DNA of 64,000 nucleotides, taken from Mucilaginibacter terrigena (GTDB lineage Bacteria; Bacteroidota; Bacteroidia; Sphingobacteriales; Sphingobacteriaceae). A model generated the notes under the pieces. The model had not been told where the DNA came from and ran no database searches. It worked only from the letters and a program-made list of their open reading frames with translations. The DNA lies in the NCBI RefSeq assembly GCF_004168255.1, contig NZ_SEWG01000005.1, positions 62,001 through 126,000 of the forward strand. The letters are read 5' to 3'. The position numbers were made by a program, and so were the translations under genes. Positions 40,450 through 48,091 of this stretch are shown here, one piece after another (position 1 is the first letter of the stretch; the number at the start of each line of letters is the position of its first letter).

Positions 40450-41483
40450 TGCAATCTAAAATAGACCAATATACTGCCGAGATAAAAGCTTTCACTGCCG
40501 CCAAAGCGGATGAGCTGGAAGCCTTCCGCATAAAATTTTTGGGTACCAAGGGTATAATAAAAGACCTTTTTGAGGAGTTTAAAACCGTTGGCCCCGAAGA
40601 GAAACGCACCTTTGGTAAAGTACTGAACCAGTTTAAGCAATTTGCCGAAGGCCGGTATAACGAGATCAAAGAATCTTTAGACTCAGGACCTAAGACTCAA
40701 GACTTGGAACTTGATCTTACGCTGCCCGGCGATGGCTTTGAGGTAGGCTCGCGGCACCCGCTTTCGCTGGTACGTAACGAGATCATCGATATATTCAAGC
40801 GCCTTGGTTTTGTTGTAGCCGAAGGACCCGAGATAGAGGACGACTGGCATAACTTTTCGGCGCTTAACTTCCCGCAGGAACACCCGGCAAGGGATATGCA
40901 GGACACCTTTTTCATCCGCAAGGGTGATGGTACGGATGATATCGCTTTGCGTACCCACACCTCATCGGTACAGGTGCGCATGATGGAGAACGGTAAACCG
41001 CCGTTCCGCGCTATTATGCCGGGTCGCGTTTACCGTAACGAAGCCATCTCGGCACGCGCACATTGCTTTTTTCACCAGGTTGAAGGATTGTATGTTGACG
41101 AGAATGTTTCGTTCAGTGACCTGAAGCAAACCCTTTATCATTTTGTACAGGAGCTTTACGGCGAGGGTACTAAGGTGCGTTTCCGCCCTTCGTACTTCCC
41201 GTTCACCGAGCCATCTGCCGAAATGGATATATCCTGTACCATTTGTAAAGGCGCGGGCTGCAACATGTGCAAGTACAGCGGCTGGGTAGAGATATTGGGC
41301 TGCGGAATGGTTGACCCGAATGTTTTAGAGAATTGCGGTATCGACAGTAAAAAATATACCGGTTTTGCCTTTGGCATGGGTATCGAGCGTATTACCAATT
41401 TGAAATATGTGATCCGCGATCTGCGTTTATTCTCTGAGAACGATCTGCGTTTCTTAAAACAATTCACCACCGATATTATATAG
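40449..41483 (+). CDS. pheS: phenylalanyl-tRNA synthetase alpha subunit
   Basis: This 344-residue protein has an N-terminal coiled coil (about 1-75) and a class II catalytic core: RHPLSLVRNEIIDIFKRLGF at about 102, GPEIEDDWHNFSALNFPQEHPARDMQDTF at about 125, LRTHTSSVQVR at about 165, RNEAISARAHCFFHQVEGLYVD at about 195, FTEPSAEMD (motif 2 region) and a C-terminal GFAFGMGIERI. The linker at about 76-88 (ESLDSGPKTQDLEL) is encoded by GACTCAGGACC / GACTCAAGACTTGG words that resemble the intergenic array at 11369-11453. The start is the ATG overlapping the toxin stop. pheT is not adjacent. Confidence 0.96.
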   Translation: MQSKIDQYTAEIKAFTAAKADELEAFRIKFLGTKGIIKDLFEEFKTVGPEEKRTFGKVLNQFKQFAEGRYNEIKESLDSGPKTQDLELDLTLPGDGFEVGSRHPLSLVRNEIIDIFKRLGFVVAEGPEIEDDWHNFSALNFPQEHPARDMQDTFFIRKGDGTDDIALRTHTSSVQVRMMENGKPPFRAIMPGRVYRNEAISARAHCFFHQVEGLYVDENVSFSDLKQTLYHFVQELYGEGTKVRFRPSYFPFTEPSAEMDISCTICKGAGCNMCKYSGWVEILGCGMVDPNVLENCGIDSKKYTGFAFGMGIERITNLKYVIRDLRLFSENDLRFLKQFTTDII

Positions 41484-41897
41484 ATGAGGAATATCCCGGC
41501 CCTGCTTATTATTTGTCTGCTTTTTTTAGGCTGCGGTAAAGCCGAAAATGTAGTGCCGCGTGTACCCGTAAACGTAAAAATTGTAAAAACAGATCCGCGG
41601 TACACCTCGCTTAGCGCTCCCGGAGGGTTTGCTTACGTAGCGGGTGCAGGCGTTGCCGGGATCATTATTTATCGCCAGGTGGATGGTTCATACACTGCTT
41701 ACGACCGCTGCAGCAGCTACCAGCCCGAAAAACTTTGCGCTATTACGGTTGATGATACCGGCTTTACCGCTACCGACCCATGCAGCGGGTCAAAGTTCTC
41801 ATTATCTGATGGCAGCCCGGTTAAAGCCCCGGCCACCAAATATCTCAGGTCGTACATTGTAAATACGACACAATTTGAGATATTTGTTTCAAATTGA
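41484..41897 (+). CDS. Rieske-fold-like lipoprotein without histidine ligands
   Basis: This 137-residue protein starts directly after pheS and has a lipobox LFLGC (Cys17). Its C-terminal half follows a Rieske layout: YTAYDRCSSYQPEK, then FTATDPCSGSKFSLSDGSPVKAPATKYLRSY. In true Rieske proteins these would be CxH and CxxH, binding a 2Fe-2S cluster. Here the His positions are Ser (CSS and CSGS), and one further Cys (KLC) is present. So it probably does not bind a Rieske cluster. Function unknown; likely co-transcribed with pheS and the TetR gene. Confidence 0.72.
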   Translation: MRNIPALLIICLLFLGCGKAENVVPRVPVNVKIVKTDPRYTSLSAPGGFAYVAGAGVAGIIIYRQVDGSYTAYDRCSSYQPEKLCAITVDDTGFTATDPCSGSKFSLSDGSPVKAPATKYLRSYIVNTTQFEIFVSN

Positions 41898-41900
41898 CCC

Positions 41901-42482
41901 ATGGAAGCCGATAAAATCAAAGACAGCATTAAGCGGGCGGCGCAGGACCTGTTCCGCAAATTCGGTTACCACAAAACCAGTGTGAACGAAATAGCCAAAC
42001 GGGCTAAAATTGCAAAAGCAACCATTTATAAGTATTTTGATAGTAAGGAAGCGCTTTTGCACGTTTTGCTGATGGATTATATTAAGGTGAGTGTTGACGA
42101 CCTGATAACCACCAACACCCCCGATATGGACGAGGAAGCCCACCTGAGCAACCTCATCATGAAAACCTGCCGCCTGTCGTACACCGTTTGTAACGAATTT
42201 ATTGGCTGGGACTTTATCCGCGAAAGCACCAACTCGCAGGATTTTTTAAAGAACCTGTCAAACGAGCTGGAAGAACTGCTGGTCCTCTCGTTTACCCAAC
42301 TGGCCGGTATCCGCAAGCACGAAACTTACCAACAGCGCATCCGTTTCCTCATCAAATGCAGCAAAAGCATTGTGTTCAGCTTCGCGTTCACCTCGGTAAG
42401 CGACAGCGATGTGCGCAAAAATTTCGTTTCTTTTCAAAAAGAGATCCTGCCTTATTTGGTTAAGGCGGCTATCATCGTGTAA
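41901..42482 (+). CDS. TetR-family transcriptional regulator
   Basis: This 193-residue protein has the TetR_N helix-turn-helix at about 7-53: IKRAAQDLFRKFGYHKTSVNEIAKRAKIAKATIYKYFDSKEALL. The C-terminal part is all helical and would bind an unknown ligand. It starts three bases after the Rieske-like gene, so it is probably in the same transcript. Target genes cannot be inferred; no efflux pump is adjacent. Confidence 0.9.
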   Translation: MEADKIKDSIKRAAQDLFRKFGYHKTSVNEIAKRAKIAKATIYKYFDSKEALLHVLLMDYIKVSVDDLITTNTPDMDEEAHLSNLIMKTCRLSYTVCNEFIGWDFIRESTNSQDFLKNLSNELEELLVLSFTQLAGIRKHETYQQRIRFLIKCSKSIVFSFAFTSVSDSDVRKNFVSFQKEILPYLVKAAIIV

Positions 42483-42524
42483 TTATTTTGATTTTTATTT
42501 GGATTGTACGTTTTTAATAACTTA

Positions 42525-42548
42525 CTTTGAATAACAAAGTGCTTTTAA
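42525..42548 (+). promoter_or_regulatory. operator copy 1, CTTTG-N5-CAAAG, before the membrane-protein gene
   Basis: CTTTGAATAACAAAG followed by TGCTTTTAA ends immediately before the GTG start at 42549. It matches 43560-43583 at 19 of 24 positions, with the dyad CTTTG/CAAAG and the following CTTTTAA identical. The winged-helix regulator encoded between the two sites is the obvious candidate to bind. Confidence 0.6.
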
Positions 42549-43187
42549 GTGAAAGAAAACGAAATACAAGACGAGCTTACCTCTATCCGCAGCATGATGG
42601 AGCGCTCCTCAAAATTTATTTCGCTAAGCGGCCTTAGCGGGGTGCTTGCGGGTGTTTACGCGCTGATAGGAGCGGGCCTGGCCTATAATATCATTTATGG
42701 CTCCGGTGGTTTTTTTAATTACCGCGATTATGTTATTGCCAATTCGGGCAGCTCGTCTGCAGATCTTTACACTTTAATACTTATTGCATTGGTTGTACTG
42801 ATTGCATCCGTGGCTACCTGTGTAATACTCACCATGGGTAACGCTAAAAAGAAGAACCAGCCCATTTGGGGCAGCAGCAGCCGCCAGATACTATTTAACA
42901 TGACTGTACCTTTATTAGCAGGCGGCGCATTAACCCTTATTTTAATAAGCCGGGGTTATGTGGGCATTGTAGCATCGGCAACGTTAATATTTTATGGCCT
43001 GGCACTTATAAATGCAAGTAATTTTACTTTTAAAGATGTTAGATACTTAGGCATTTGCGAAATTATCTTAGGTTTGCTTGCCGCTTTACTGCCGGGTTAT
43101 GGTTTGCTGTTTTGGGCTGTAGGTTTTGGCGTACTGCACATTGTTTACGGCAGCATTATGTACTTAAAATACGATAGTAAAGCTTGA
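42549..43187 (+). CDS. polytopic membrane protein of the creD cluster
   Basis: This 212-residue protein has a short charged N-terminus (KENEIQDELTSIRSMMERSSKF) and about six transmembrane segments (for example LYTLILIALVVLIASVATCVIL and ICEIILGLLAALLPGYGLLF). It starts with GTG at 42549, at the end of a palindromic site. The next two genes encode a winged-helix regulator and CreD; I know this three-gene order from other Bacteroidota. No enzymatic motif is visible, so role unknown. Confidence 0.75.
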   Translation: MKENEIQDELTSIRSMMERSSKFISLSGLSGVLAGVYALIGAGLAYNIIYGSGGFFNYRDYVIANSGSSSADLYTLILIALVVLIASVATCVILTMGNAKKKNQPIWGSSSRQILFNMTVPLLAGGALTLILISRGYVGIVASATLIFYGLALINASNFTFKDVRYLGICEIILGLLAALLPGYGLLFWAVGFGVLHIVYGSIMYLKYDSKA

Positions 43188-43231
43188 TGTGTACACACAT
43201 GAAGGGCTATCCTATCTAAAAAATAATATTG

Positions 43232-43537
43232 GTGAAAGTTCCATTTGAAAAACTTGATAAGGCGTTTGAGAACCGGCTGCGTTTGCAAATAATGAGTGTG
43301 CTGATGGTTAACGATCGTTACGATTTTAACTCGCTGAAGGAGCTGCTGGATACCACCGATGGTAACCTGGCATCGCACCTTAAAGCGCTGGAGAAAGAGG
43401 AGTACATTATCATACATAAATCGTTTTTGGGGCGCAAGCCAAATACCAATTACCAGGCGAGCGACAAAGGCAAGCAGGCCTTTAAACAACACCTTAACGC
43501 TTTAGAACAGATCATTAAAAATCAGAGATCACTATAA
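43232..43537 (+). CDS. winged-helix transcriptional regulator
   Basis: This 101-residue protein is a single winged-helix domain: FENRLRLQIMSVLMVNDRYDF, the recognition helix region TTDGNLASHLKALEKEEYI, and the wing IIHKSFLGRKPNTNYQASDKG. The layout (short helix 1, SLKELLDTTDGNLASHL) resembles the MarR/ArsR-like winged-helix_34 type. I placed the start at GTG 43232; a TTG at 43229 is the alternative. Matching operators upstream of the genes on both sides suggest it controls this cluster and itself. Confidence 0.85.
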   Translation: MKVPFEKLDKAFENRLRLQIMSVLMVNDRYDFNSLKELLDTTDGNLASHLKALEKEEYIIIHKSFLGRKPNTNYQASDKGKQAFKQHLNALEQIIKNQRSL

Positions 43538-43559
43538 ACTATATTTTTTTACCTAAATG

Positions 43560-43583
43560 CTTTGTAATTCAAAGTACTTTTAA
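43560..43583 (+). promoter_or_regulatory. operator copy 2, CTTTG-N5-CAAAG, before creD
   Basis: CTTTGTAATTCAAAG followed by TACTTTTAA lies 8 bases before the creD ATG. See 42525-42548 for the first copy. Confidence 0.6.
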
Positions 43584-43591
43584 ATAAACAA

Positions 43592-44950
43592 ATGATACAA
43601 GAACAACAACCATCCGCCTTTAGGGGATTTATGAATTGGCTCAAGGAGTCGATCACCGTTAAATTAGTTTTTATTGGCTTTTTAATATTGGTGCTGCTCA
43701 TCCCATCAGCATTAATTGGCGACCTTATCCGCGAGCGTGCCACCCGGCAGGATGAAATGGTAAAAGGGATAGCCGATACGTGGTCGGGCAGCCAAACGGT
43801 AAAGGGCCCGGTTTTGGTGATACCTTACCACAAAATCACAAAGTTTAGTGATAATGATAAGAAAGAAATAACGCGCGATGTAATTGAGAATTTATACATC
43901 CTGCCCGAGAATTTAAAAATCAAAGCAAACTTAAAACCCGAACTGCTGCACAGGGGCATGTTTGAAACGGTAGTTTACAATTCGTCTATCAGGGTATCGG
44001 GCAATTTTGGCAAAGCCGAACTGGGCAGCCTGTCGTTAATGCCCGAGCAGTTGATCCTGGATAAAGCGAGGCTGGAGTTTAGCATCTCGGACCTGAAAGG
44101 GTTAAAAAATAACCCCATGGTAAACGCCGCCGGCCAGCAGCTTACCGCCGAGCCGTCGTTTAACGCCCACCCGTTATTTAACGGTGGCCTGCAGGCAAAC
44201 CTGAATTTGACCAATGTATCAAACGGTGCTTTTACTTTTGATTACACGCTCGACTTAAAAGGCAGCCAGGAACTTCATTTTTTACACCTGGGCAAAACAA
44301 CCGATGTTGAAGTGGCGGGCAAATGGTCGTCGCCAAGTTTTGATGGCCGTTACCTGCCCGATGACCGCCATGTAGATACCAGTGGCTTTACCGCAAAGTG
44401 GCGCATGCTATATTACAATCGCCCGTTCCCGCAGCAATGGGTGGCTGATAATAATTTGCTTACTGATGAGAATAAACTTGCCGATGCGTCGTTCGGCGTT
44501 AAGCTGCGCCTGCCGGTTGACCAGTACCAGAAAATAACCCGCACCAGCAAGTATGCCATACTGATAGTGCTGCTAACCTTTGTATCACTCTTCCTTACCG
44601 AGGTTATCCGCAAAAACAGGATCCATCCGTTTAATTATATCCTTATCGGCGCAGCCATGATCATTTATTACACCCTGCTGCTATCGTTCTCAGAACAGGT
44701 TGGTTATAACATGGCCTACCTTATAGCCTCGGTGGCTACCATAGGGCTGGTGTCGGTTTTCATCGCTTCGCTGCTTAAAAATAAAGGGGCGGCGGCGCTG
44801 TTCGCGCTTATATTATCCATTATCTACGTCTTTATTTTCGTCATTATCCAACTGGAAGACCTGGCATTAATGATAGGCAGTATCGCGCTGTTCATTATTA
44901 CAGGTTTGCTCATGTATTTCTCGCGCAAAATAAACTGGGATAAACATTAA
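43592..44950 (+). CDS. creD: inner-membrane protein CreD
   Basis: This 452-residue protein has an N-terminal TM (about 22-42), a large periplasmic beta-rich domain (about 43-320; RATRQDEMVKGIADTWSGSQTVKGPVLVIPY is the family hallmark) and about five C-terminal TM segments (ILIVLLTFVSLFLTEVIRK, NYILIGAAMIIYYTLLLSFSEQVGYNMAYLIAS and on). CreD is linked with envelope stress and beta-lactam or colicin tolerance in other bacteria, but mechanism is unclear. No CreBC pair is here; regulation by the adjacent winged-helix protein through the shared operator is likely. Confidence 0.92.
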   Translation: MIQEQQPSAFRGFMNWLKESITVKLVFIGFLILVLLIPSALIGDLIRERATRQDEMVKGIADTWSGSQTVKGPVLVIPYHKITKFSDNDKKEITRDVIENLYILPENLKIKANLKPELLHRGMFETVVYNSSIRVSGNFGKAELGSLSLMPEQLILDKARLEFSISDLKGLKNNPMVNAAGQQLTAEPSFNAHPLFNGGLQANLNLTNVSNGAFTFDYTLDLKGSQELHFLHLGKTTDVEVAGKWSSPSFDGRYLPDDRHVDTSGFTAKWRMLYYNRPFPQQWVADNNLLTDENKLADASFGVKLRLPVDQYQKITRTSKYAILIVLLTFVSLFLTEVIRKNRIHPFNYILIGAAMIIYYTLLLSFSEQVGYNMAYLIASVATIGLVSVFIASLLKNKGAAALFALILSIIYVFIFVIIQLEDLALMIGSIALFIITGLLMYFSRKINWDKH

Positions 44951-44955
44951 CCCGT

Positions 44956-44984
44956 AGAGGCGCGATACTTCGCGTCTCTTTTTA
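44956..44984 (+). terminator. terminator hairpin after creD (dispersed type)
   Basis: The stem AGAGGCGCGA / TCGCGTCTCT with loop TACT is followed by TTTTT. It lies 6 bases after the creD stop. Confidence 0.75.
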
Positions 44985-45006
44985 ATCCGGTATCATATTA
45001 CTCATT

Positions 45007-45030
45007 AAAGGCGCGAGGTATAGCGCCTTT
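45007..45030. repeat. related hairpin AAAGGCGC / GCGCCTTT
   Basis: A perfect 8-base stem with loop GAGGTATA lies 27 bases before the ferritin-like gene. With the creD terminator it forms a pair of related GCGC-stem hairpins, a dispersed type. Confidence 0.5.
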
Positions 45031-45056
45031 ACAAAAACCTAATAAACATCAAAACC

Positions 45057-45809
45057 ATGCATACAAGCAATTATTGGATCAGGTATTTCCAGGAAAATGC
45101 CCGCCACAAAAGAGTGAACTGGACCTTAGCCCCCGCTATTACGCACGACGAAATCGCCACTATCCTGCCATCGTTACAGGCCTGGCAGCTTGGCGAAACA
45201 TCAGAGGGCGAACACCTGATAGCGGCATCAACCCGTTATGCTTACCGCCTGGGCGACCCTGATTATGTAGATGCCGTTAAGCTATTTATCAAAGAGGAAC
45301 AAAAACATGGCTATAACCTTGGCCGCTACATTGATAAAATTGGCCAAAAACGCATCAAGCAAAACTGGGGCGATACCCTGTTCAGGAAGGTGCGGTATTT
45401 TAACACCAGTATGGAAATATGGACCCTGGCCGTGATCGTGGTAGAAAGCACCGCCCAGATCTTTTACCAGGCGCTTAAGGATGCTACAGACTGCCGCTTG
45501 CTCAGAGAGATCTGTACCGATATTTTAATTGACGAGGCCCCGCATATCACCTTTCAGACCGAGCGGTTGGCCATCATTTTTGAGGGAAAGCCGGCCTTCT
45601 CAAAAGCCTGGCGCAAGGTGGCGTACAAGCATTTTTTCCATGCCACATCGTGCCTGGTATGGTTTGCCCATAAAAAGCTTTTTAAAGCCGGCGGTGTAAC
45701 GTTTGATATGTATGTTAAAAAGATGCAGTATAAATACAGAAAAACCATCGAAGCTTTGACGGCCGCGCCGGCAGATCATAAATCCATAAGCTATAAATAC
45801 AACTGCTAA
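45057..45809 (+). CDS. ferritin-like diiron protein of unknown function
   Basis: This 250-residue helical protein has the ligand pattern of a ferritin-like diiron centre: Glu50 or Glu52 (TSEGEH), Glu81xxHis84 (KEEQKHG), Glu130 (VVESTAQIF) and Glu160xxHis163 (IDEAPHIT). The E...ExxH...E...ExxH order is complete. It is not a storage ferritin or ribonucleotide reductase in length or flanking sequence, and might be an oxygenase, desaturase or hydroxylase-like enzyme. A helix with many basic residues follows (KKMQYKYRKTIE). Its stop overlaps the next start (TAATG). Confidence 0.72.
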   Translation: MHTSNYWIRYFQENARHKRVNWTLAPAITHDEIATILPSLQAWQLGETSEGEHLIAASTRYAYRLGDPDYVDAVKLFIKEEQKHGYNLGRYIDKIGQKRIKQNWGDTLFRKVRYFNTSMEIWTLAVIVVESTAQIFYQALKDATDCRLLREICTDILIDEAPHITFQTERLAIIFEGKPAFSKAWRKVAYKHFFHATSCLVWFAHKKLFKAGGVTFDMYVKKMQYKYRKTIEALTAAPADHKSISYKYNC

Positions 45810-46270
45810 TGGGCTCTTTTGTATATCTATTCATCGGCGCACAATCAAACTCATTTTCTTACAGTTTAAAAGTATGGCTAACAAGTGTTGTCGTTGGGCC
45901 TTTAATCTATTTTGGAGCAACTAATCTTTTTCACTGTTATGATGATGAATTTCTTGGACATAATTTCATTGATTACTTAGCTGGCGCTTACATGTTTATA
46001 GTACTTTTTAGTGCTATATTTTCGCTGACAACATGGATTAGCTTTTACTTTTTGATAAGGTTGCTTGTAACGAGAGACGTTTTAAAAATCAAATATTTGA
46101 AATATCTGATTGCATTAATAGGTGTTTTATTAACTGTTATTACTTTTTCTGTTATGCCAGGATTTAGAATAAATGCAGATTATATCTGTATTACATTTGC
46201 CTACTGTTTTTGTATTGCAGGCTGTTCATATTTTTATAAGTTGGAAATTATGCCTGATGAAAATACCTGA
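45809..46270 (+). CDS. orphan membrane protein
   Basis: This 153-residue protein has about four transmembrane segments (for example LAGAYMFIVLFSAIFSLTTWISFYFLIRLL and YLIALIGVLLTVITFSVMP) and no known motif. Its base composition is clearly more A+T rich than neighbours, and codon use looks different. The start overlaps the diiron gene's stop by TAATG, which supports translation. A repeat element follows the stop. It could be a recent arrival or a fast-evolving orphan. Confidence 0.55.
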   Translation: MGSFVYLFIGAQSNSFSYSLKVWLTSVVVGPLIYFGATNLFHCYDDEFLGHNFIDYLAGAYMFIVLFSAIFSLTTWISFYFLIRLLVTRDVLKIKYLKYLIALIGVLLTVITFSVMPGFRINADYICITFAYCFCIAGCSYFYKLEIMPDENT

Positions 46271-46314
46271 GTACAAATCAATAAATTAAAACCGCTATTT
46301 GCTCACCTGATTAT

Positions 46315-46460
46315 TCGGCTAAAGCCTAAGTGCATATCTTGTTCTCCGTCGACTAAAGTCGACGGCAATGAATAATGATATTATTTCTATCATTATTCAT
46401 TGCCGTCCCTTTTAAGGGACGGTTAAATAAAATGCCCAAGATGGCTTTAGCCAAAACCCC
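46315..46460. repeat. nested-hairpin repeat element, copy 2
   Basis: Outer motifs CGGCTAAAGCC (46316-46326) and GGCTTTAGCC (46443-46452) face each other. Inside are CGTCGACTAAAGTCGACG (46347-46364), a perfect 20-base inverted repeat (46361-46380 with 46388-46407, loop 7) and GTCCC-n6-GGGAC (46405-46420). It shares the outer words and the CATTGCCGTCC core with 34703-34855. Confidence 0.75.
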
Positions 46461-46484
46461 GTTCCAAAAATTAATAAATACATT

Positions 46485-46492
46485 TACCTTTG
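46485..46492 (+). promoter_or_regulatory. -7 box (TACCTTTG) of rlmD
   Basis: A full TAnnTTTG match ends 7 bases before the rlmD ATG, so the mRNA would start at or just before the start codon. Confidence 0.5.
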
Positions 46493-46499
46493 CAGCCTG

Positions 46500-47924
46500 A
46501 TGAGTAGATCTGCAAAAAAACCTAAGTTCTTTGAGAACGTAACCGTTATTGATATTGCCGAGGAAGGCAAGGGTGTGGGCAAAGCCGAAGATTTTGTGCT
46601 GTTTATTGAAAAGGCCGTTCCGGGCGATATTGCAGACATAGAAGTTTACCGCAGCAAAAAAAGCTTCGGCGAAGCCAAGATCACCAAACTCATCAAACCA
46701 TCAGAATACCGGGTACCTGCTTTTTGCGAGCACTTCGGCACCTGCGGCGGCTGCAAGTGGCAGCACATGACCTACGAGGCACAGCTTAAATTCAAACAAA
46801 AAGCTGTGCACGATGCGCTAACCCGCATTGCCAAAATAGATGTGGAGCACATGGATGCCATTGTGCCATCCCCTGCCGACCGCTACTACCGCAACAAACT
46901 TGAATACACTTTTTCCAACAAGCGGTGGCTTTACGATGGCGAGAACCGCGAAGATGAAACCCTGGATATGAACGCCCTGGGTTTCCATATCCCAGGCCGT
47001 TTTGATAAGATCCTGAACATAAACCATTGCTACCTGCAGGCCGAACCATCAAACGATCTGCGTAACAGCATCAACGCATTTGCCCGCGAAAATGGCATCA
47101 GCTATTACGATGTACGCCAGCATACCGGCGCTTTGCGTAACCTAATCATCCGTACCTCGTCTACAGGCGAGATCATGGTGATCGTGGTTTTCGCTCACGC
47201 GGACGAAGAGCAGGTAAACCTGCTGATGAATTACGTGGATGCCGCGTTTCCAAACATCACATCGCTGCTGTACATCCTTAACCAAAAAATGAACGACACT
47301 ATTTTTGACCAGGAAGTACACGCATGGAAGGGCCCCGAATTTATCCACGAGGAAATGCCGGCGGCTAATGGCAATGTAGTACGCTTCAGGGTTGGGCCAA
47401 AATCATTTTATCAAACAAACTCGATACAGGCCCTGCGCCTTTACGAAATAACCCGCGATTTTGCAGGCTTTACAGGTAACGAACTGGTTTATGACCTTTA
47501 CACCGGTGCCGGCACCATCGCCAATTTTATTGCGGGCCATGTACGCGAAGTGGTAGGGGTAGAGTACGTACCGTCGGCTATTGAAGATGCTAAGGTAAAC
47601 TCGCAGATAAATAACATCACAAACACCAAGTTCTACGCCGGCGATATGAAAGATGTGCTGGTGCACGAGTTTGTTGTGGAACACGGCAAACCCGACGTGA
47701 TCATTACCGACCCGCCCCGTGCAGGCATGCATGCCGATGTTGTTGCCCGCCTGATGGAAATTGAAGCCGATAAGATAGTTTACGTAAGCTGCAACGCCGC
47801 CACCCAGGCCCGCGATCTGCTGATACTGAAAGAAAAGTACGATACTGTAAAAATTCAACCGGTAGATATGTTTCCGCACACGCAACATGTTGAAAATGTG
47901 GCGCTTTTGAAACTGCGTAAATAA
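46500..47924 (+). CDS. rlmD: 23S rRNA (uracil(1939)-C(5))-methyltransferase
   Basis: This 474-residue protein has an N-terminal TRAM domain (NVTVIDIAEEGKGVGKAEDFVLFIEKAVPGD), then the Fe-S cluster motif CEHFGTCGGCKWQHM (Cys76, Cys82 and Cys85). The Rossmann methyltransferase part has YDLYTGAGTIANFIA at about 322 and DPPRAGMHADVV at about 400, followed by YVSCNAATQARD with the catalytic Cys. It methylates U1939 (E. coli numbering) or the related U747 in 23S rRNA; family members in Bacteroidota may do either. The -7 box ends only 7 bases before the ATG. Confidence 0.93.
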   Translation: MSRSAKKPKFFENVTVIDIAEEGKGVGKAEDFVLFIEKAVPGDIADIEVYRSKKSFGEAKITKLIKPSEYRVPAFCEHFGTCGGCKWQHMTYEAQLKFKQKAVHDALTRIAKIDVEHMDAIVPSPADRYYRNKLEYTFSNKRWLYDGENREDETLDMNALGFHIPGRFDKILNINHCYLQAEPSNDLRNSINAFARENGISYYDVRQHTGALRNLIIRTSSTGEIMVIVVFAHADEEQVNLLMNYVDAAFPNITSLLYILNQKMNDTIFDQEVHAWKGPEFIHEEMPAANGNVVRFRVGPKSFYQTNSIQALRLYEITRDFAGFTGNELVYDLYTGAGTIANFIAGHVREVVGVEYVPSAIEDAKVNSQINNITNTKFYAGDMKDVLVHEFVVEHGKPDVIITDPPRAGMHADVVARLMEIEADKIVYVSCNAATQARDLLILKEKYDTVKIQPVDMFPHTQHVENVALLKLRK

Positions 47925-48091
47925 CACCCGCCGGTTAAATTAATTGCCGGTTGCTTAATTCCCGGCGTAGTTCATCGGCAAAAGTTAATTATTATTCCTT
48001 AACAGCTATTACAGGGCAATATTTGTAAAAATGTTTTGGTAAATTAGCTTGCAGAAAGCAACCCTTACCTACCCTTTTAATTGCAGTTACT

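Noticed and set aside
46315..46460. Insertion sequence ends
   Set aside because: No transposase frame is near and the outer repeats are only about 10 bases; kept as a non-coding repeat element.
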